Assembly (NCBI GenBank): GCA_015065455.1
Contig: SVQI01000001.1
Span: 252 to 61,089 of the forward strand
Direction: 5' to 3'
Source of the DNA: Oscillospiraceae bacterium
GTDB lineage: Bacteria; Bacillota; Clostridia; Oscillospirales; CAG-272
DNA length: 60,838 bases
The notes below the pieces were generated by a model, which saw nothing but the letters and a program-made list of their open reading frames with translations, made no database searches and had not been told where the DNA came from. Within the stretch, counting starts at the first letter, position 1. The number at the start of each line of letters is the position of its first letter. A program made the position numbers and the translations under genes. Positions 25,891 to 34,448 of this stretch are shown one piece after another.

Positions 25891-28656
25891 TCACACGTAA
25901 AATTTTGAAATCAAGTAAACGGGTATCATCCAAAACAGTTGATAAAGCACAACGTATATCGAGGGAATGGATGTAACCTTACCTAACACAAGCAGGAACG
26001 CCATAAGCAGCACACTGAACAAAACCGATATAATCTTTACCGTTACGTTCGTTCTGTTAGCATAGAGAACCTTTGCGCAAAGAACAAACGTATTAAGCAG
26101 ACTGCGCGGGCTTCCCTTTGTTACTATACCGCTATCTGCTTCATCCTGTGTCGCCGTCTTTTCTTCAAGTGAACTGCAACGCAAAATTCTTACAGGATAT
26201 TTTGCTATATTAACCTTGCTTCCGAGAAGCTTATCGTCAATATTAGGATCGAAGGTCTTGATTCCTATACATATACCCGCCTTGTAAAGCTTTCTGAGAG
26301 CAAATTCAAAATCGGGGTCTATCGTATACTGAACGTACATCTTTGCGGATATCTCATCATCGCAAACCATATACATAATACTTGCTTCTCCGCTTGTCTC
26401 AAGGTGTTCGTCAGAAACCTCAACCGCGGGAGAATAACCTCTTGCCTTTAAATATGAGCACTTACCTATATAAACGTGCTGTCCATCAATTATCGATTCA
26501 ATTCCGTCTTTTGAAATCTCAATAATCTCTATGTTTTCCGAATTTCCAAGATCGTGTGTAGCCGTATCAAAAACATCCGCCAAAGGACCGCCTATAAGCT
26601 TAAACACGCTTGCCGCATTATAGAGAATCTTGTCTATTCTGCTTTCTCCGTATACTTTTATACTCTTAACCTTTACACCGTATGACGGGAAAACGTCTTT
26701 ATCGTCAAACGAAAGTGTATTTGCTCTTGAGTATTCTTCAAGTGATTCGCAACCTATAATCGCGCTGTCGTCGTCAAACGCCTTCTTTGACGCTCTGTAA
26801 AAAGGAAGTCCGAATCCAAGCAACGAGCATGCCGGAACAGCCAATACAAAAGCAAGATATCCAAACGAAAATCCGCTCTTAACGTCGTGCAACACTGTCG
26901 CAATTATAAAGAATATAAGTCCCAATGCAACAGCAACCGAAAGGAGAATACTTACTATCGAATTGAACTTCGAATAGCAATTCATTCTTTCATAAAATCC
27001 CTTAACAAATCCCGTCTTTCCGATCTTGAACATCGAAACGTCATCTTCCTCAGAAAGATAAGCGCCAAATGCTTCGTTTTCGAGATCTGCGCTGCCGTCT
27101 TCTACCTTTGTTATAGTATACTTTAATCTCTTTGAAGCAACTATATTGAAGCTGTAAATCTCTCTCTTTAAGTTAAAGAAATCATAAACCAACGTAACAA
27201 ATATGCAAACTATAACGGGGAACACGTAAAGCGCAACCGTCGGATCTGTTTCTGATATAAAGCAGTGAGCAATATGATATATTGCAGACACGATAACCAT
27301 GGCCGACGTCAGACTTTCCGGAAGCGGACGCAACGTAAACAGTGCCTGAACACCTCTGTACAACTCTTCCCAAGCGATTCCTGCCGCCAAAACCAAAAGC
27401 TGAAGGCTTCCGAGAATATACACAACAGGATAATTATTCGCACTCAATGCTCCCGGCAGACTTCCGCCGAACGCCGTAATATTCTCATACAAAAACGCCA
27501 CGAACACAAGAATAAAACAAGCCGCCATCTTCATAAGGCCTCTCTTGTGGAGCTTTCTGTATCTTGCAAAAATATCTTTTGCCTGAGACTGAGAAGTATA
27601 TTCTTCAGATATCTTTGCATTGTTTATAGTCTTTTTCTGCTCTTTCAGATAGTCGTTTACTTCAATATCGAGCTGAGTCTCAACTTCCTGAGCAATTGCA
27701 TCGCCAAACTTGTCCTTTAATTCATCTTCATCACCGAAAGCAGACGCTATCCAAAGATCAGTCTGGTCAAATTCTTCCGCCTGACCGTTTTCTCCCGACA
27801 TATCATACTCGTTCAAAATTTCGTCGTTTATAACCTCTTCGGGATTGGAAATATATTCTCTATCAAATATAAACGCTTCAGCTTCTTCAATACTCTTCTG
27901 AAGATCGTCCTCAGTCATACTGAACGTAAGCTGTTCTGCCTCTGCAACTGCGGGCTGCTCGTTCTCTTCAAAAAGACTTTCCGTATCGTCGGACTTCTTC
28001 GTTTGCTTAAGCTGCATAGGATCAAAAACAGCTGTCTTGTCAGATGCATTTCCTATAACAACCGAGTATTCCTTTTCGGATGCCGCAGTTTCTTCAGCAA
28101 CAGTTTCCGATGCCACAGTTTCTTCCGCGGGTGTTTCCTCGACAACCGCTTCGTTTTCCTCGGGCTCGTTTTCTTCAGCCTCCGGCTTTACTTCAACGGT
28201 TTCCGAAACTGCTTCTTCCTTATCAGAACCCATAACGTTTGCCTTTAACGAAGCAATAAGACTCTTAACCGAGTCGGTAATAGACGTTCTTTCCTTCGGC
28301 TTTTCCTCTTCAACGGGCTCTGCCACTTCTTCCAATGAGGGAATCTCTTCATCAAGTATCTTTTGGAAGCTTTCTTCCCACGCCTTAAAATATTCGTCGT
28401 CTTCTGCCGCGGTATCCTGTTCTTCCGAAACAAAATCGGCTTCATCTGCCGCTTCTTCTGTTTCAGCTACGTTAGATGCTGACACTTCTTCATTTTCTGA
28501 GGATTCAAAAATATCCTCTCCCTGAAGATTCGGATTCTGTTTCAAATTCGTCTTCAGCTTCTTTATCAAATCATCTGCGGTAATAGGCGACTCGTTCGCC
28601 TCTATGGCTTCGTTGGGAGTATTTAATTCAAGACCGTTTATTTTTTCGTTATCCAT
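25891..28656 (-). CDS. Large membrane protein resembling a catalytically dead P-type ATPase
   Basis: I do not recognise a named family. The first 350 or so of 921 residues are acidic, Glu/Ala/Ser-rich and probably disordered. About eight hydrophobic segments follow (roughly 374-391, 409-429, 447-467, 474-493, 566-588, 598-618, 873-892, 898-918). The order resembles a P1B-type ATPase. VPACSLLGFGLP (607-618) occupies the place of the CPC-x-LG-x-A-TP helix. SAIIGCESLEE (631-641) resembles the ILIKGGEALE segment. TLSFDDKDVF (647-656) occupies the place of the phosphorylation motif FDKTGT. HVYIGKCSYL (727-736) resembles the nucleotide-domain strand. KAGICIGIKTFD (792-803) occupies the place of the TGD segment. 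The catalytic KTGT, TGD and GDG-x-ND residues and the actuator TGE are not found. It therefore looks like a pseudoenzyme with a transporter fold. It lies 68 bp after rlmB and is probably co-transcribed with it. Confidence 0.6.
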   Translation of the reverse strand: MDNEKINGLELNTPNEAIEANESPITADDLIKKLKTNLKQNPNLQGEDIFESSENEEVSASNVAETEEAADEADFVSEEQDTAAEDDEYFKAWEESFQKILDEEIPSLEEVAEPVEEEKPKERTSITDSVKSLIASLKANVMGSDKEEAVSETVEVKPEAEENEPEENEAVVEETPAEETVASETVAEETAASEKEYSVVIGNASDKTAVFDPMQLKQTKKSDDTESLFEENEQPAVAEAEQLTFSMTEDDLQKSIEEAEAFIFDREYISNPEEVINDEILNEYDMSGENGQAEEFDQTDLWIASAFGDEDELKDKFGDAIAQEVETQLDIEVNDYLKEQKKTINNAKISEEYTSQSQAKDIFARYRKLHKRGLMKMAACFILVFVAFLYENITAFGGSLPGALSANNYPVVYILGSLQLLVLAAGIAWEELYRGVQALFTLRPLPESLTSAMVIVSAIYHIAHCFISETDPTVALYVFPVIVCIFVTLVYDFFNLKREIYSFNIVASKRLKYTITKVEDGSADLENEAFGAYLSEEDDVSMFKIGKTGFVKGFYERMNCYSKFNSIVSILLSVAVALGLIFFIIATVLHDVKSGFSFGYLAFVLAVPACSLLGFGLPFYRASKKAFDDDSAIIGCESLEEYSRANTLSFDDKDVFPSYGVKVKSIKVYGESRIDKILYNAASVFKLIGGPLADVFDTATHDLGNSENIEIIEISKDGIESIIDGQHVYIGKCSYLKARGYSPAVEVSDEHLETSGEASIMYMVCDDEISAKMYVQYTIDPDFEFALRKLYKAGICIGIKTFDPNIDDKLLGSKVNIAKYPVRILRCSSLEEKTATQDEADSGIVTKGSPRSLLNTFVLCAKVLYANRTNVTVKIISVLFSVLLMAFLLVLGKVTSIPSIYVVLYQLFWMIPVYLISKFYV

Positions 28657-28724
28657 AATGTGTTACTCCTGTGTTCTGAATATTCTTTATCTATATCATA
28701 AAAAATAAAATTTACTTCAAAATT

Positions 28725-29510
28725 TTAGGGGTTTCTCTGTCTGGCCGCCTCACAAAGTATAACCGCAGCTGCCGCCGCTACGTTAAACGAATTAACCTTT
28801 CCGTACATCGGAATAGATAAAATAAAATCACACTTATCAAGCAAAAGTTTTGATACACCTTTTCCCTCACTGCCGAGAACTATAGCGGCAGGACAAGTCA
28901 TATCCTGTTCATAGAACTTTTCTCCGCCGGCTTCTGCAGCAAATATCCAGAGTCCTTTTTCCTTAAGCTCCTCAACGGTCATAGCAAGATTGGTCACCTT
29001 TGCTATCCGCATATGCTCCATAGCGCCTGCCGAGGCCTTCGATACTACCTGAGTCAGCATAGCGCCTTTTCTTTTAGGTATTATTAACCCGTGTGCGCCC
29101 GCACATTCAGCTGCTCTGATAAGCGCTCCAAGATTATGAGGATCTTCTATTCTGTCAGCAATAACTATAAGCGGTTTTTGTCCAAGCTCCTCGGCATAGT
29201 TTATAATATCGTCAATCTCACAGTATTCCTTCTCTGCAGTAAATGCCGCTATGCCTTGATGGTTTGTACCGTTTGATATACGGTCAAGCTTTGCTTTCTC
29301 ACATTCAACAACCGGAATAGTACGGCTTCTCGCCTCTGCTATAAGGCTTGTAATCGAACCCGTTCTCTCTCCCTTTTGGACAAATATCTTATCTATATCT
29401 CTGCCCGATGCAAGAAGCTCTCTCACCGAGTTTCGTCCAACCGTTACGTTTGCCGAATCTTCGTAATTTCCCATTCGCTCTTCCGAACGGAATCTTCTGT
29501 TTTCTTTCAT
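28725..29510 (-). CDS. rlmB: TrmH-family 23S rRNA 2'-O-ribose methyltransferase
   Basis: The enzyme methylates a ribose in RNA, most likely G2251 of 23S rRNA. It has the N-terminal substrate-binding domain (VGRNSVRELLASG) and the SPOUT knot with motifs NLGALIRAAECAGAHGLI, IVLGSEGKGVSKLL and LSIPMYGKVNSFNVAAA. The frame is open to 29546. The ATG at 29510 is chosen because TATAAT-like boxes lie at 29535-29570 and GAGG precedes it. A further ATG at 29474 is also possible. The RlmB assignment rests on family resemblance; other TrmH specificities cannot be excluded. Confidence 0.85.
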   Translation of the reverse strand: MKENRRFRSEERMGNYEDSANVTVGRNSVRELLASGRDIDKIFVQKGERTGSITSLIAEARSRTIPVVECEKAKLDRISNGTNHQGIAAFTAEKEYCEIDDIINYAEELGQKPLIVIADRIEDPHNLGALIRAAECAGAHGLIIPKRKGAMLTQVVSKASAGAMEHMRIAKVTNLAMTVEELKEKGLWIFAAEAGGEKFYEQDMTCPAAIVLGSEGKGVSKLLLDKCDFILSIPMYGKVNSFNVAAAAAVILCEAARQRNP

Positions 29511-29660
29511 TATTAAATGCCTCATCTGCATCAAAATATTATACACCTAATTATACATATGACATTATACCACAAAAAAATTGATTTGTACATATTTTTT
29601 TATATTTTTTTGTAATCATTTGTCCTTTTTATTTTTTTGACTCTCTAAAACATAAAAAGC

Positions 29661-29692
29661 AAAAAAGCCACACTTTTTTCGTGTAGCTTTTT
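29661..29692 (-). terminator. Terminator of the zinc-ribbon gene
   Basis: The stem AAAAGCTACAC/GTGTGGCTTTT, with one U-G pair specific to the minus strand, is followed by a U run. Confidence 0.8.
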
Positions 29693-29729
29693 AACTGACC
29701 ATAAATCTATTTATGTAATTTAAATCGAC

Positions 29730-30008
29730 TTACTGCTGATCCTTCATAGCTGCAAAGCATTCGCTGCAGTATACGGGTCTGTCATTGCTGGGCTGAAAAG
29801 GAACCTTAGCTTCTTTTCCGCAGTTTGCGCAAGTTGTTGTGAACATTTCTCTGTTAGCCTTTGTAGCCTGCTTTCTTGCATCACGGCAGGGCTTGCATCT
29901 CTGAGGCTCGTTCTGGAATCCTCTTTCTGCATAAAATTCCTGTTCACCTGCTGTAAACACGAATTCCTGTCCACAGTCTTTGCAAACTAATTTCTTGTCT
30001 TCGTACAT
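29730..30008 (-). CDS. Small zinc-ribbon protein
   Basis: This 92-residue soluble protein has two CxxC pairs in its first half (CKDCGQEF and CKPC) and two more in the second (CANCGKE and CSECF). This pattern is of the probable zinc-ribbon family with the QEFVFTAGEQEFY-x-RGF core. The function is unknown; these proteins are widespread in Clostridia. It appears to stand alone, with its own terminator. Confidence 0.8.
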   Translation of the reverse strand: MYEDKKLVCKDCGQEFVFTAGEQEFYAERGFQNEPQRCKPCRDARKQATKANREMFTTTCANCGKEAKVPFQPSNDRPVYCSECFAAMKDQQ

Positions 30009-30084
30009 TGTTTTCTCCCTCGCTTTAATTTGGATAAAAATTATATTATATTCCCGTGTTTCAGGGTCTATATCATTTTACAAG

Positions 30085-30621
30085 CTACCTAAGGTCTTTC
30101 AGTTTTTTCTTAATTCTGTACACGGCATTATCAACCGTTTTCTCAGATCTGCCAAGCTCCCTTGCTATATCCGCATAGGACTTCTTCTGAATATATAAGC
30201 AAAAAACCGACCACTCAAGTTCGCTCAAAACAGCTTTGATCTTCTTTTCAAACTGCTTTACGTTTTCTTTCTCCAAAAGTCTGTAAGACGGCTCGGTGTA
30301 TTCGACACCCTTACCGCTTGTCTTTTTTGTCTTTTTTGTTGCTGAGCGGAGTAGTGATACAAGCCGATTCCTTACACATATCTTCGCATACAAACCAAAC
30401 GTTACCTCATCTGATTCTTTATACGAACACACCGCAGAGTATAGCGCCATCGCGGCCTCCTGAAGAAAATCCTCCTCGGTATAAAGCTCGCCCGAGTATT
30501 TTCTGTAATAGGACTTAGCCATACTTTCGGTCAGCGGCTTGTACTGCACGGTCAAGTCAGCAAAAGCACTTTCACTTCCCGACCTTGCAAGTCTTATCAG
30601 AGATAGCAATTCTTTTTCCAC
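30085..30621 (-). CDS. Sigma-70 family RNA polymerase sigma factor, SigH-like
   Basis: The protein has 178 residues. Region 2 (about 15-85, with YTEEDFLQEAAMALYSAV in the core-binding helix) and region 4 (about 125-178, with SYADIARELGRSEKTVDNAVYRIKKKL as the helix-turn-helix) are clear. It resembles SigH/Sig-30 types used at the onset of sporulation and in competence, but is shorter than Bacillus SigH. No anti-sigma gene is adjacent. Confidence 0.8.
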   Translation of the reverse strand: MEKELLSLIRLARSGSESAFADLTVQYKPLTESMAKSYYRKYSGELYTEEDFLQEAAMALYSAVCSYKESDEVTFGLYAKICVRNRLVSLLRSATKKTKKTSGKGVEYTEPSYRLLEKENVKQFEKKIKAVLSELEWSVFCLYIQKKSYADIARELGRSEKTVDNAVYRIKKKLKDLR

Positions 30622-30654
30622 AAAATACCCCTACCCCCAATATTACATAAAGAC

Positions 30655-30682
30655 ATTATACCACTAAAAAACTAATTGTCAA
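30655..30682 (-). promoter_or_regulatory. Promoter of the sigma factor gene
   Basis: TTGACA (30677-30682) and an extended TGG-TATAAT (TATAAT at 30655-30660) are separated by 16 bp on the minus strand. Confidence 0.75.
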
Positions 30683-30766
30683 TAGTTTTTTCACAATTTA
30701 ATTGATATTCGTATTTATTATTAGTGGAATTTGTACAAAATTTCTCAACAATTTGCACATTTCCAC

Positions 30767-31306
30767 TTAATCCAACAAATAATTCGCTTCTCCAGCAAGT
30801 AACGCCAAAATGCCTTTGTAGATAAATTCAGGGCGTTCATCAAAGTTATACATCGTCTTGTCGAGCTGCTTTGGATTGTCAATCATAACCCTCAGATCCA
30901 TAAGCTCTCCGCTCTTATCCTTAATAGAACATCTGAATTCATACTTACCGTGGGGAAGCTGTGAAACCTCAGACGTAATCTTTGTTCCTCTTTTTTTAAA
31001 CGAAAGAAGCCTGAGTGCACTTTTCAAAGCCTTCTCTTTAACACTCGAAAGCAATCTCACGTTCAGCGTCTCTGCAACGTGCCTTCCCTTTTCCGTTATT
31101 TCAACAAGCTCATCCTCATCCGACGGATCTTTTGTCTTCACATTCCCCGTCTCAACAAGCTCATCAAAAGCCTCAATAAAATCAAAAGACGTAACAAACC
31201 CATCCTGCACAGATATATCATGCAGCACGTCCTGCTCAAGCGGATATCCAATACTGTTCAACAGATACAGTATAAATATCTTCACGTCATCTCTGTCTGT
31301 AAGCAT
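30767..31306 (-). CDS. DUF4364 family protein
   Basis: A 179-residue soluble protein whose first half looks like a winged-helix domain (KIFILYLLNSIGYPLEQDVL, then EDELVEITEKGRHVAETL). The C-terminal half is alpha/beta. The family is conserved in Clostridia and presumed to be a DNA-binding regulator; no target is known. It is next to an orphan oligopeptide-binding protein, with a hairpin between them. Confidence 0.75.
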   Translation of the reverse strand: MLTDRDDVKIFILYLLNSIGYPLEQDVLHDISVQDGFVTSFDFIEAFDELVETGNVKTKDPSDEDELVEITEKGRHVAETLNVRLLSSVKEKALKSALRLLSFKKRGTKITSEVSQLPHGKYEFRCSIKDKSGELMDLRVMIDNPKQLDKTMYNFDERPEFIYKGILALLAGEANYLLD

Positions 31307-31325
31307 ATCCTTCTCCTGAAATTCA

Positions 31326-31359
31326 AACAGCCGAAAGCTTTATTGCCCCCGGCTGTCCC
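31326..31359 (-). terminator. Probable terminator after the peptide-binding protein
   Basis: A 7-bp stem ACAGCCG/CGGCTGT (31327-31333 with 31350-31356) with only a weak U-rich tail on the minus strand. Confidence 0.45.
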
Positions 31360-31374
31360 TTTTATGTCATCTAA

Positions 31375-33132
31375 TTATTTTGCTTCGTCTGCCTTATCTT
31401 CCATGTCTGTGTAAAGCTCATAATTCTTGAACTTTGCATCTGTAAAGTTGGAGCATCCATAGAAATCAAACGAGAACTTCGAAAGCTTCTTATCTGCCGC
31501 ATATGCATTCTGCAAAGTTACGAGAGGCATTACAGGCATATCCTGAAGAAGAATCTTTTCTGCTTCGTGGAGATATCCTGCTCTCTTTTCACGGTCTGAC
31601 TTTTCTGCAAACGCATTGTCGATAGCCTTGTTGTACTTATCACTGTCATATCCGGTCACGCTGGGCTTAAGATCCCAACCGCCGCCTTCTTTGTCAGAAA
31701 GGTCAAGTGCTGTACCGGAATAACCGTTGCTTGCAAATCCAGCCAATGTAGAGAATGCATCTGTAGAGAACATCTGAAGATCGATTGCCGCTACGTCGAA
31801 CTCGCCTGCTTCAAATGCTTCTTCAAACTGGTCAATGTATACTTCATACTCGTTTTCTGTCAAAGTCTTCTTTGAACCGAGCTTCTTGATATCAACCTTA
31901 AATCCGAGGCCTTCCCAAACGCCTTCTGCGTATTTCGCAATAGCTTCATCAACCTCGTTGTTTCTGATTGTAATAGTAAATGAACCCTTCTTTACACCTG
32001 CTTCGTTGAGAAGCTTCTTAGCTGCCTGAACGTCAGCCGATGTCTTTATAAGGTCTCCGCCCTCTTCTCTGAAGCTGTTCTTTCTCGATGTGTTAAACAC
32101 ACCGTCAGTAATAAGACCTGTTGCGGGTTTTGCAAATACTGCGATTTCAGCAATCTTCTGTCTGTCAAGTGCCATAGAAAGCGCCTGTCTTACTTTAGCA
32201 TCCTTAAACAACTCGTTGTTGGTGTTGAAGTAATACGTGTGTACGCTCTGCATATCAACAACTTTAACCTTGGACTTCATATCCTGTCTGAATTCAAGCG
32301 GAATCTCAGAGATATAGAAGAGTTCGCCTGCATTGTATGCTTCAATCTGTTCTTCTGGTGTTGCTGAAAGATCTACATATATACGGTAAGGCTTTACAAC
32401 CTTATCTTCTGCATCCTTTTCTATGTCGCGGTAGTAGTAGGGATTACGCTGAAGAGCTACCTTTTCACCGGGCTTGAAAGAACGAACGGAGAAAGGACCG
32501 TTACTTACCATAATTGCAACGTTGGAAGCCCACTTTTCTGCCTTTGACAAAATGTCCTCACGAAGCGGAACAAGCAAAGGTGAGCAGAGTGTTTCTATAA
32601 ATGCATCATAATCGATAGCCTTTTCAAACTGGATCTCCATAACCTTTGTGTCAACAGCGTAAAGACCTACGTCGTCGGGAGAACAGTCGCCGCTCTTATA
32701 CTTCTTTGCATTTTTAATATCATAAAGCATAGGAGCAATGCTGCAAGAAAACTCAGGATCAAGTATTCTCTTCCAAGCAAAGATCACGTCGTCAACTGAT
32801 ACTTCTCTACCATCACTCCAAGATGTCTTGTTAATGGTAATTTCTATCTTGTATTCGCCGTTCTGCTTATCTTCGATTATTCTATAATCCTTACAAAGCG
32901 CCTTTTCTACTTTGTTGTCTTTATTAAGACGGAAAAGACCTTCGTATACCATACCCATAATCTTAGTTGTCGCATCGTCCGTGTATGCATAGATCGGGTC
33001 AAAGTTATAAATATCAGAAGTCATATAAGCACGAATGATCGCACCCTTATCGTTCTCATCCTTTTTCCCACAGCCTGCAAAAAGCGGCACAAGCATAACA
33101 AGGCACAATGTAAATGCCAATATTCTTTTCAT
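31375..33132 (-). CDS. Peptide ABC transporter substrate-binding lipoprotein, OppA/DppA family
   Basis: A 585-residue extracellular lipoprotein that captures oligopeptides or related ligands. The lipobox LFAGC places the lipidated cysteine at 21. The SBP family 5 signature lies in the N-terminal third (KDYRIIEDKQNGEYKIEITI, WSDGREVSVDDVIFAWKR). The tail NAYAADKKLSKFSFDFYG is typical of OppA. No permease or ATPase gene is adjacent, so it must use a transporter encoded elsewhere. Two promoters precede it. Confidence 0.9.
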   Translation of the reverse strand: MKRILAFTLCLVMLVPLFAGCGKKDENDKGAIIRAYMTSDIYNFDPIYAYTDDATTKIMGMVYEGLFRLNKDNKVEKALCKDYRIIEDKQNGEYKIEITINKTSWSDGREVSVDDVIFAWKRILDPEFSCSIAPMLYDIKNAKKYKSGDCSPDDVGLYAVDTKVMEIQFEKAIDYDAFIETLCSPLLVPLREDILSKAEKWASNVAIMVSNGPFSVRSFKPGEKVALQRNPYYYRDIEKDAEDKVVKPYRIYVDLSATPEEQIEAYNAGELFYISEIPLEFRQDMKSKVKVVDMQSVHTYYFNTNNELFKDAKVRQALSMALDRQKIAEIAVFAKPATGLITDGVFNTSRKNSFREEGGDLIKTSADVQAAKKLLNEAGVKKGSFTITIRNNEVDEAIAKYAEGVWEGLGFKVDIKKLGSKKTLTENEYEVYIDQFEEAFEAGEFDVAAIDLQMFSTDAFSTLAGFASNGYSGTALDLSDKEGGGWDLKPSVTGYDSDKYNKAIDNAFAEKSDREKRAGYLHEAEKILLQDMPVMPLVTLQNAYAADKKLSKFSFDFYGCSNFTDAKFKNYELYTDMEDKADEAK

Positions 33133-33226
33133 TTGGTGAGCCCCCTCATTAGAAATGAAATTTTAAAATAAACTCTATTACTTGTGTGAATGTCTTTTTA
33201 TCAAAAAAGTACCTAAACACCATACA

Positions 33227-33255
33227 ATTTTAACATATTTTTATGCATTTATCAA
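33227..33255 (-). promoter_or_regulatory. Proximal promoter of the peptide-binding protein gene
   Basis: TTGATA (33250-33255) and TAAAAT (33227-33232) are separated by 17 bp on the minus strand. Confidence 0.6.
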
Positions 33256-33350
33256 CGGTATTGGGCACGATTTTTTTACTTTTAGCCATTTGCACAATTA
33301 CATAGCGCGTTTTTGGCTATTTCGCACAACACAATAATATTATCTATATA

Positions 33351-33379
33351 ATTATATAATACTAAACCAAAACTTTCAA
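33351..33379 (-). promoter_or_regulatory. Distal promoter of the peptide-binding protein gene
   Basis: TTGAAA (33374-33379) and TATAAT (33351-33356) are separated by 17 bp on the minus strand. It would give a leader of about 210 bases. Apart from these two promoters, the gap 33133-33500 shows no gene. Confidence 0.65.
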
Positions 33380-33500
33380 GTGTTATTTACAATAGTTTTA
33401 TAATTTTTTTCAACTTTTCTTAAAATATTTAACTTTTTACATATTTTTGGCGTGCATGCAAAAAATAAAAACAAACAAAAACAAACGGAGAAACAGCCTT

Positions 33501-34382
33501 ATGAACACAAACAACTACGTAAGAACCGACCTTGCCGCAGAATCCCCCGTTATCGAAAGCGGTAATCTTCCCGACGGAATAACAACAAAAAACGAAAATC
33601 TTGATATTGCATATATATCCACCGTAGACGTGATAAATGACAACGGAGCCGAACAAATCGGAAAACCTATCGGGACGTACGTCACCGTCAGCTTTGAAAA
33701 AATATGGAAGCTTGACGATAATACACTTAACAAACTCGCGGATTCAATATCGTGCGTAATAAAAAACGTCGCAAGTTTAACTAACGAAAAAAAGAAATTT
33801 CTGATAGCAGGGCTGGGAAACAGACACATCACCTCGGACTCCGTTGGGCCCTTGACGGTTAAAGAAATAACCGTTACAAGCCATCTCGAAAAAGAAGAAA
33901 AACAAATCTTTGACATACTGAAAATGCAAAGCATTTCGGCAATTACCCCCGGAGTTATAGGCGAAACGGGTATTGAGACCTTAGAGCTCATAAAAGGCGC
34001 TGTCAACAGCGCAAAACCCGATTTATTGATTGTCATTGACGCGCTCTGCTCCAAAAGCGTTGACAGGCTCGCATCAACAGTACAAATATGCAATACAGGT
34101 ATTTCTCCCGGCTCGGGAATAGGAAACAAAAGACACGCAATAAACAAAGATACCGTCGGCGTGCCGGTTATAGCCATAGGAGTGCCCACAATGGTCAGCT
34201 CGTCAACCTTGGTTTACGATGCGCTCGAAAAGGCAGAAATCACAAATATAAGCGATAGGCTCGCGGAGATTCTTGAAAACGGAAAAAGTTTTTTTGTTAC
34301 GCTCAACGAAAATGACGTCGTCATTTCATCTCTCGCCTCGCTTATTGCAAATTCAATAAACACTGCGCTTTCATTGGAATAA
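33501..34382 (+). CDS. gpr: Spore germination protease GPR
   Basis: GPR degrades the small acid-soluble spore proteins when spores germinate. The protein matches from RTDLAAESP through the A25 peptidase core (GLGNRHITSDSVGPLTV, DALCSKSVDRLASTVQ, TGISPGSGIGNKR). The frame is open to 33447, but the ATG at 33501 follows a GGAGA ribosome-binding site by eight bases and gives the family-typical N-terminus that is autoprocessed. It is followed by spoIIP, the same order as in other Clostridia and Bacilli. Confidence 0.95.
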   Translation: MNTNNYVRTDLAAESPVIESGNLPDGITTKNENLDIAYISTVDVINDNGAEQIGKPIGTYVTVSFEKIWKLDDNTLNKLADSISCVIKNVASLTNEKKKFLIAGLGNRHITSDSVGPLTVKEITVTSHLEKEEKQIFDILKMQSISAITPGVIGETGIETLELIKGAVNSAKPDLLIVIDALCSKSVDRLASTVQICNTGISPGSGIGNKRHAINKDTVGVPVIAIGVPTMVSSSTLVYDALEKAEITNISDRLAEILENGKSFFVTLNENDVVISSLASLIANSINTALSLE

Positions 34383-34405
34383 TAATAAAAAACTCCAAAT
34401 ATAAT

Positions 34406-34430
34406 AAACCGAGGTATAATACCTCGGTTT
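34406..34430 (+). terminator. Hairpin between gpr and spoIIP
   Basis: An 11-bp stem AAACCGAGGTA/TACCTCGGTTT followed by a weak T tract. It may reduce rather than stop transcription into spoIIP. Confidence 0.55.
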
Positions 34431-34448
34431 GTTATTAAGGAGGACGTT

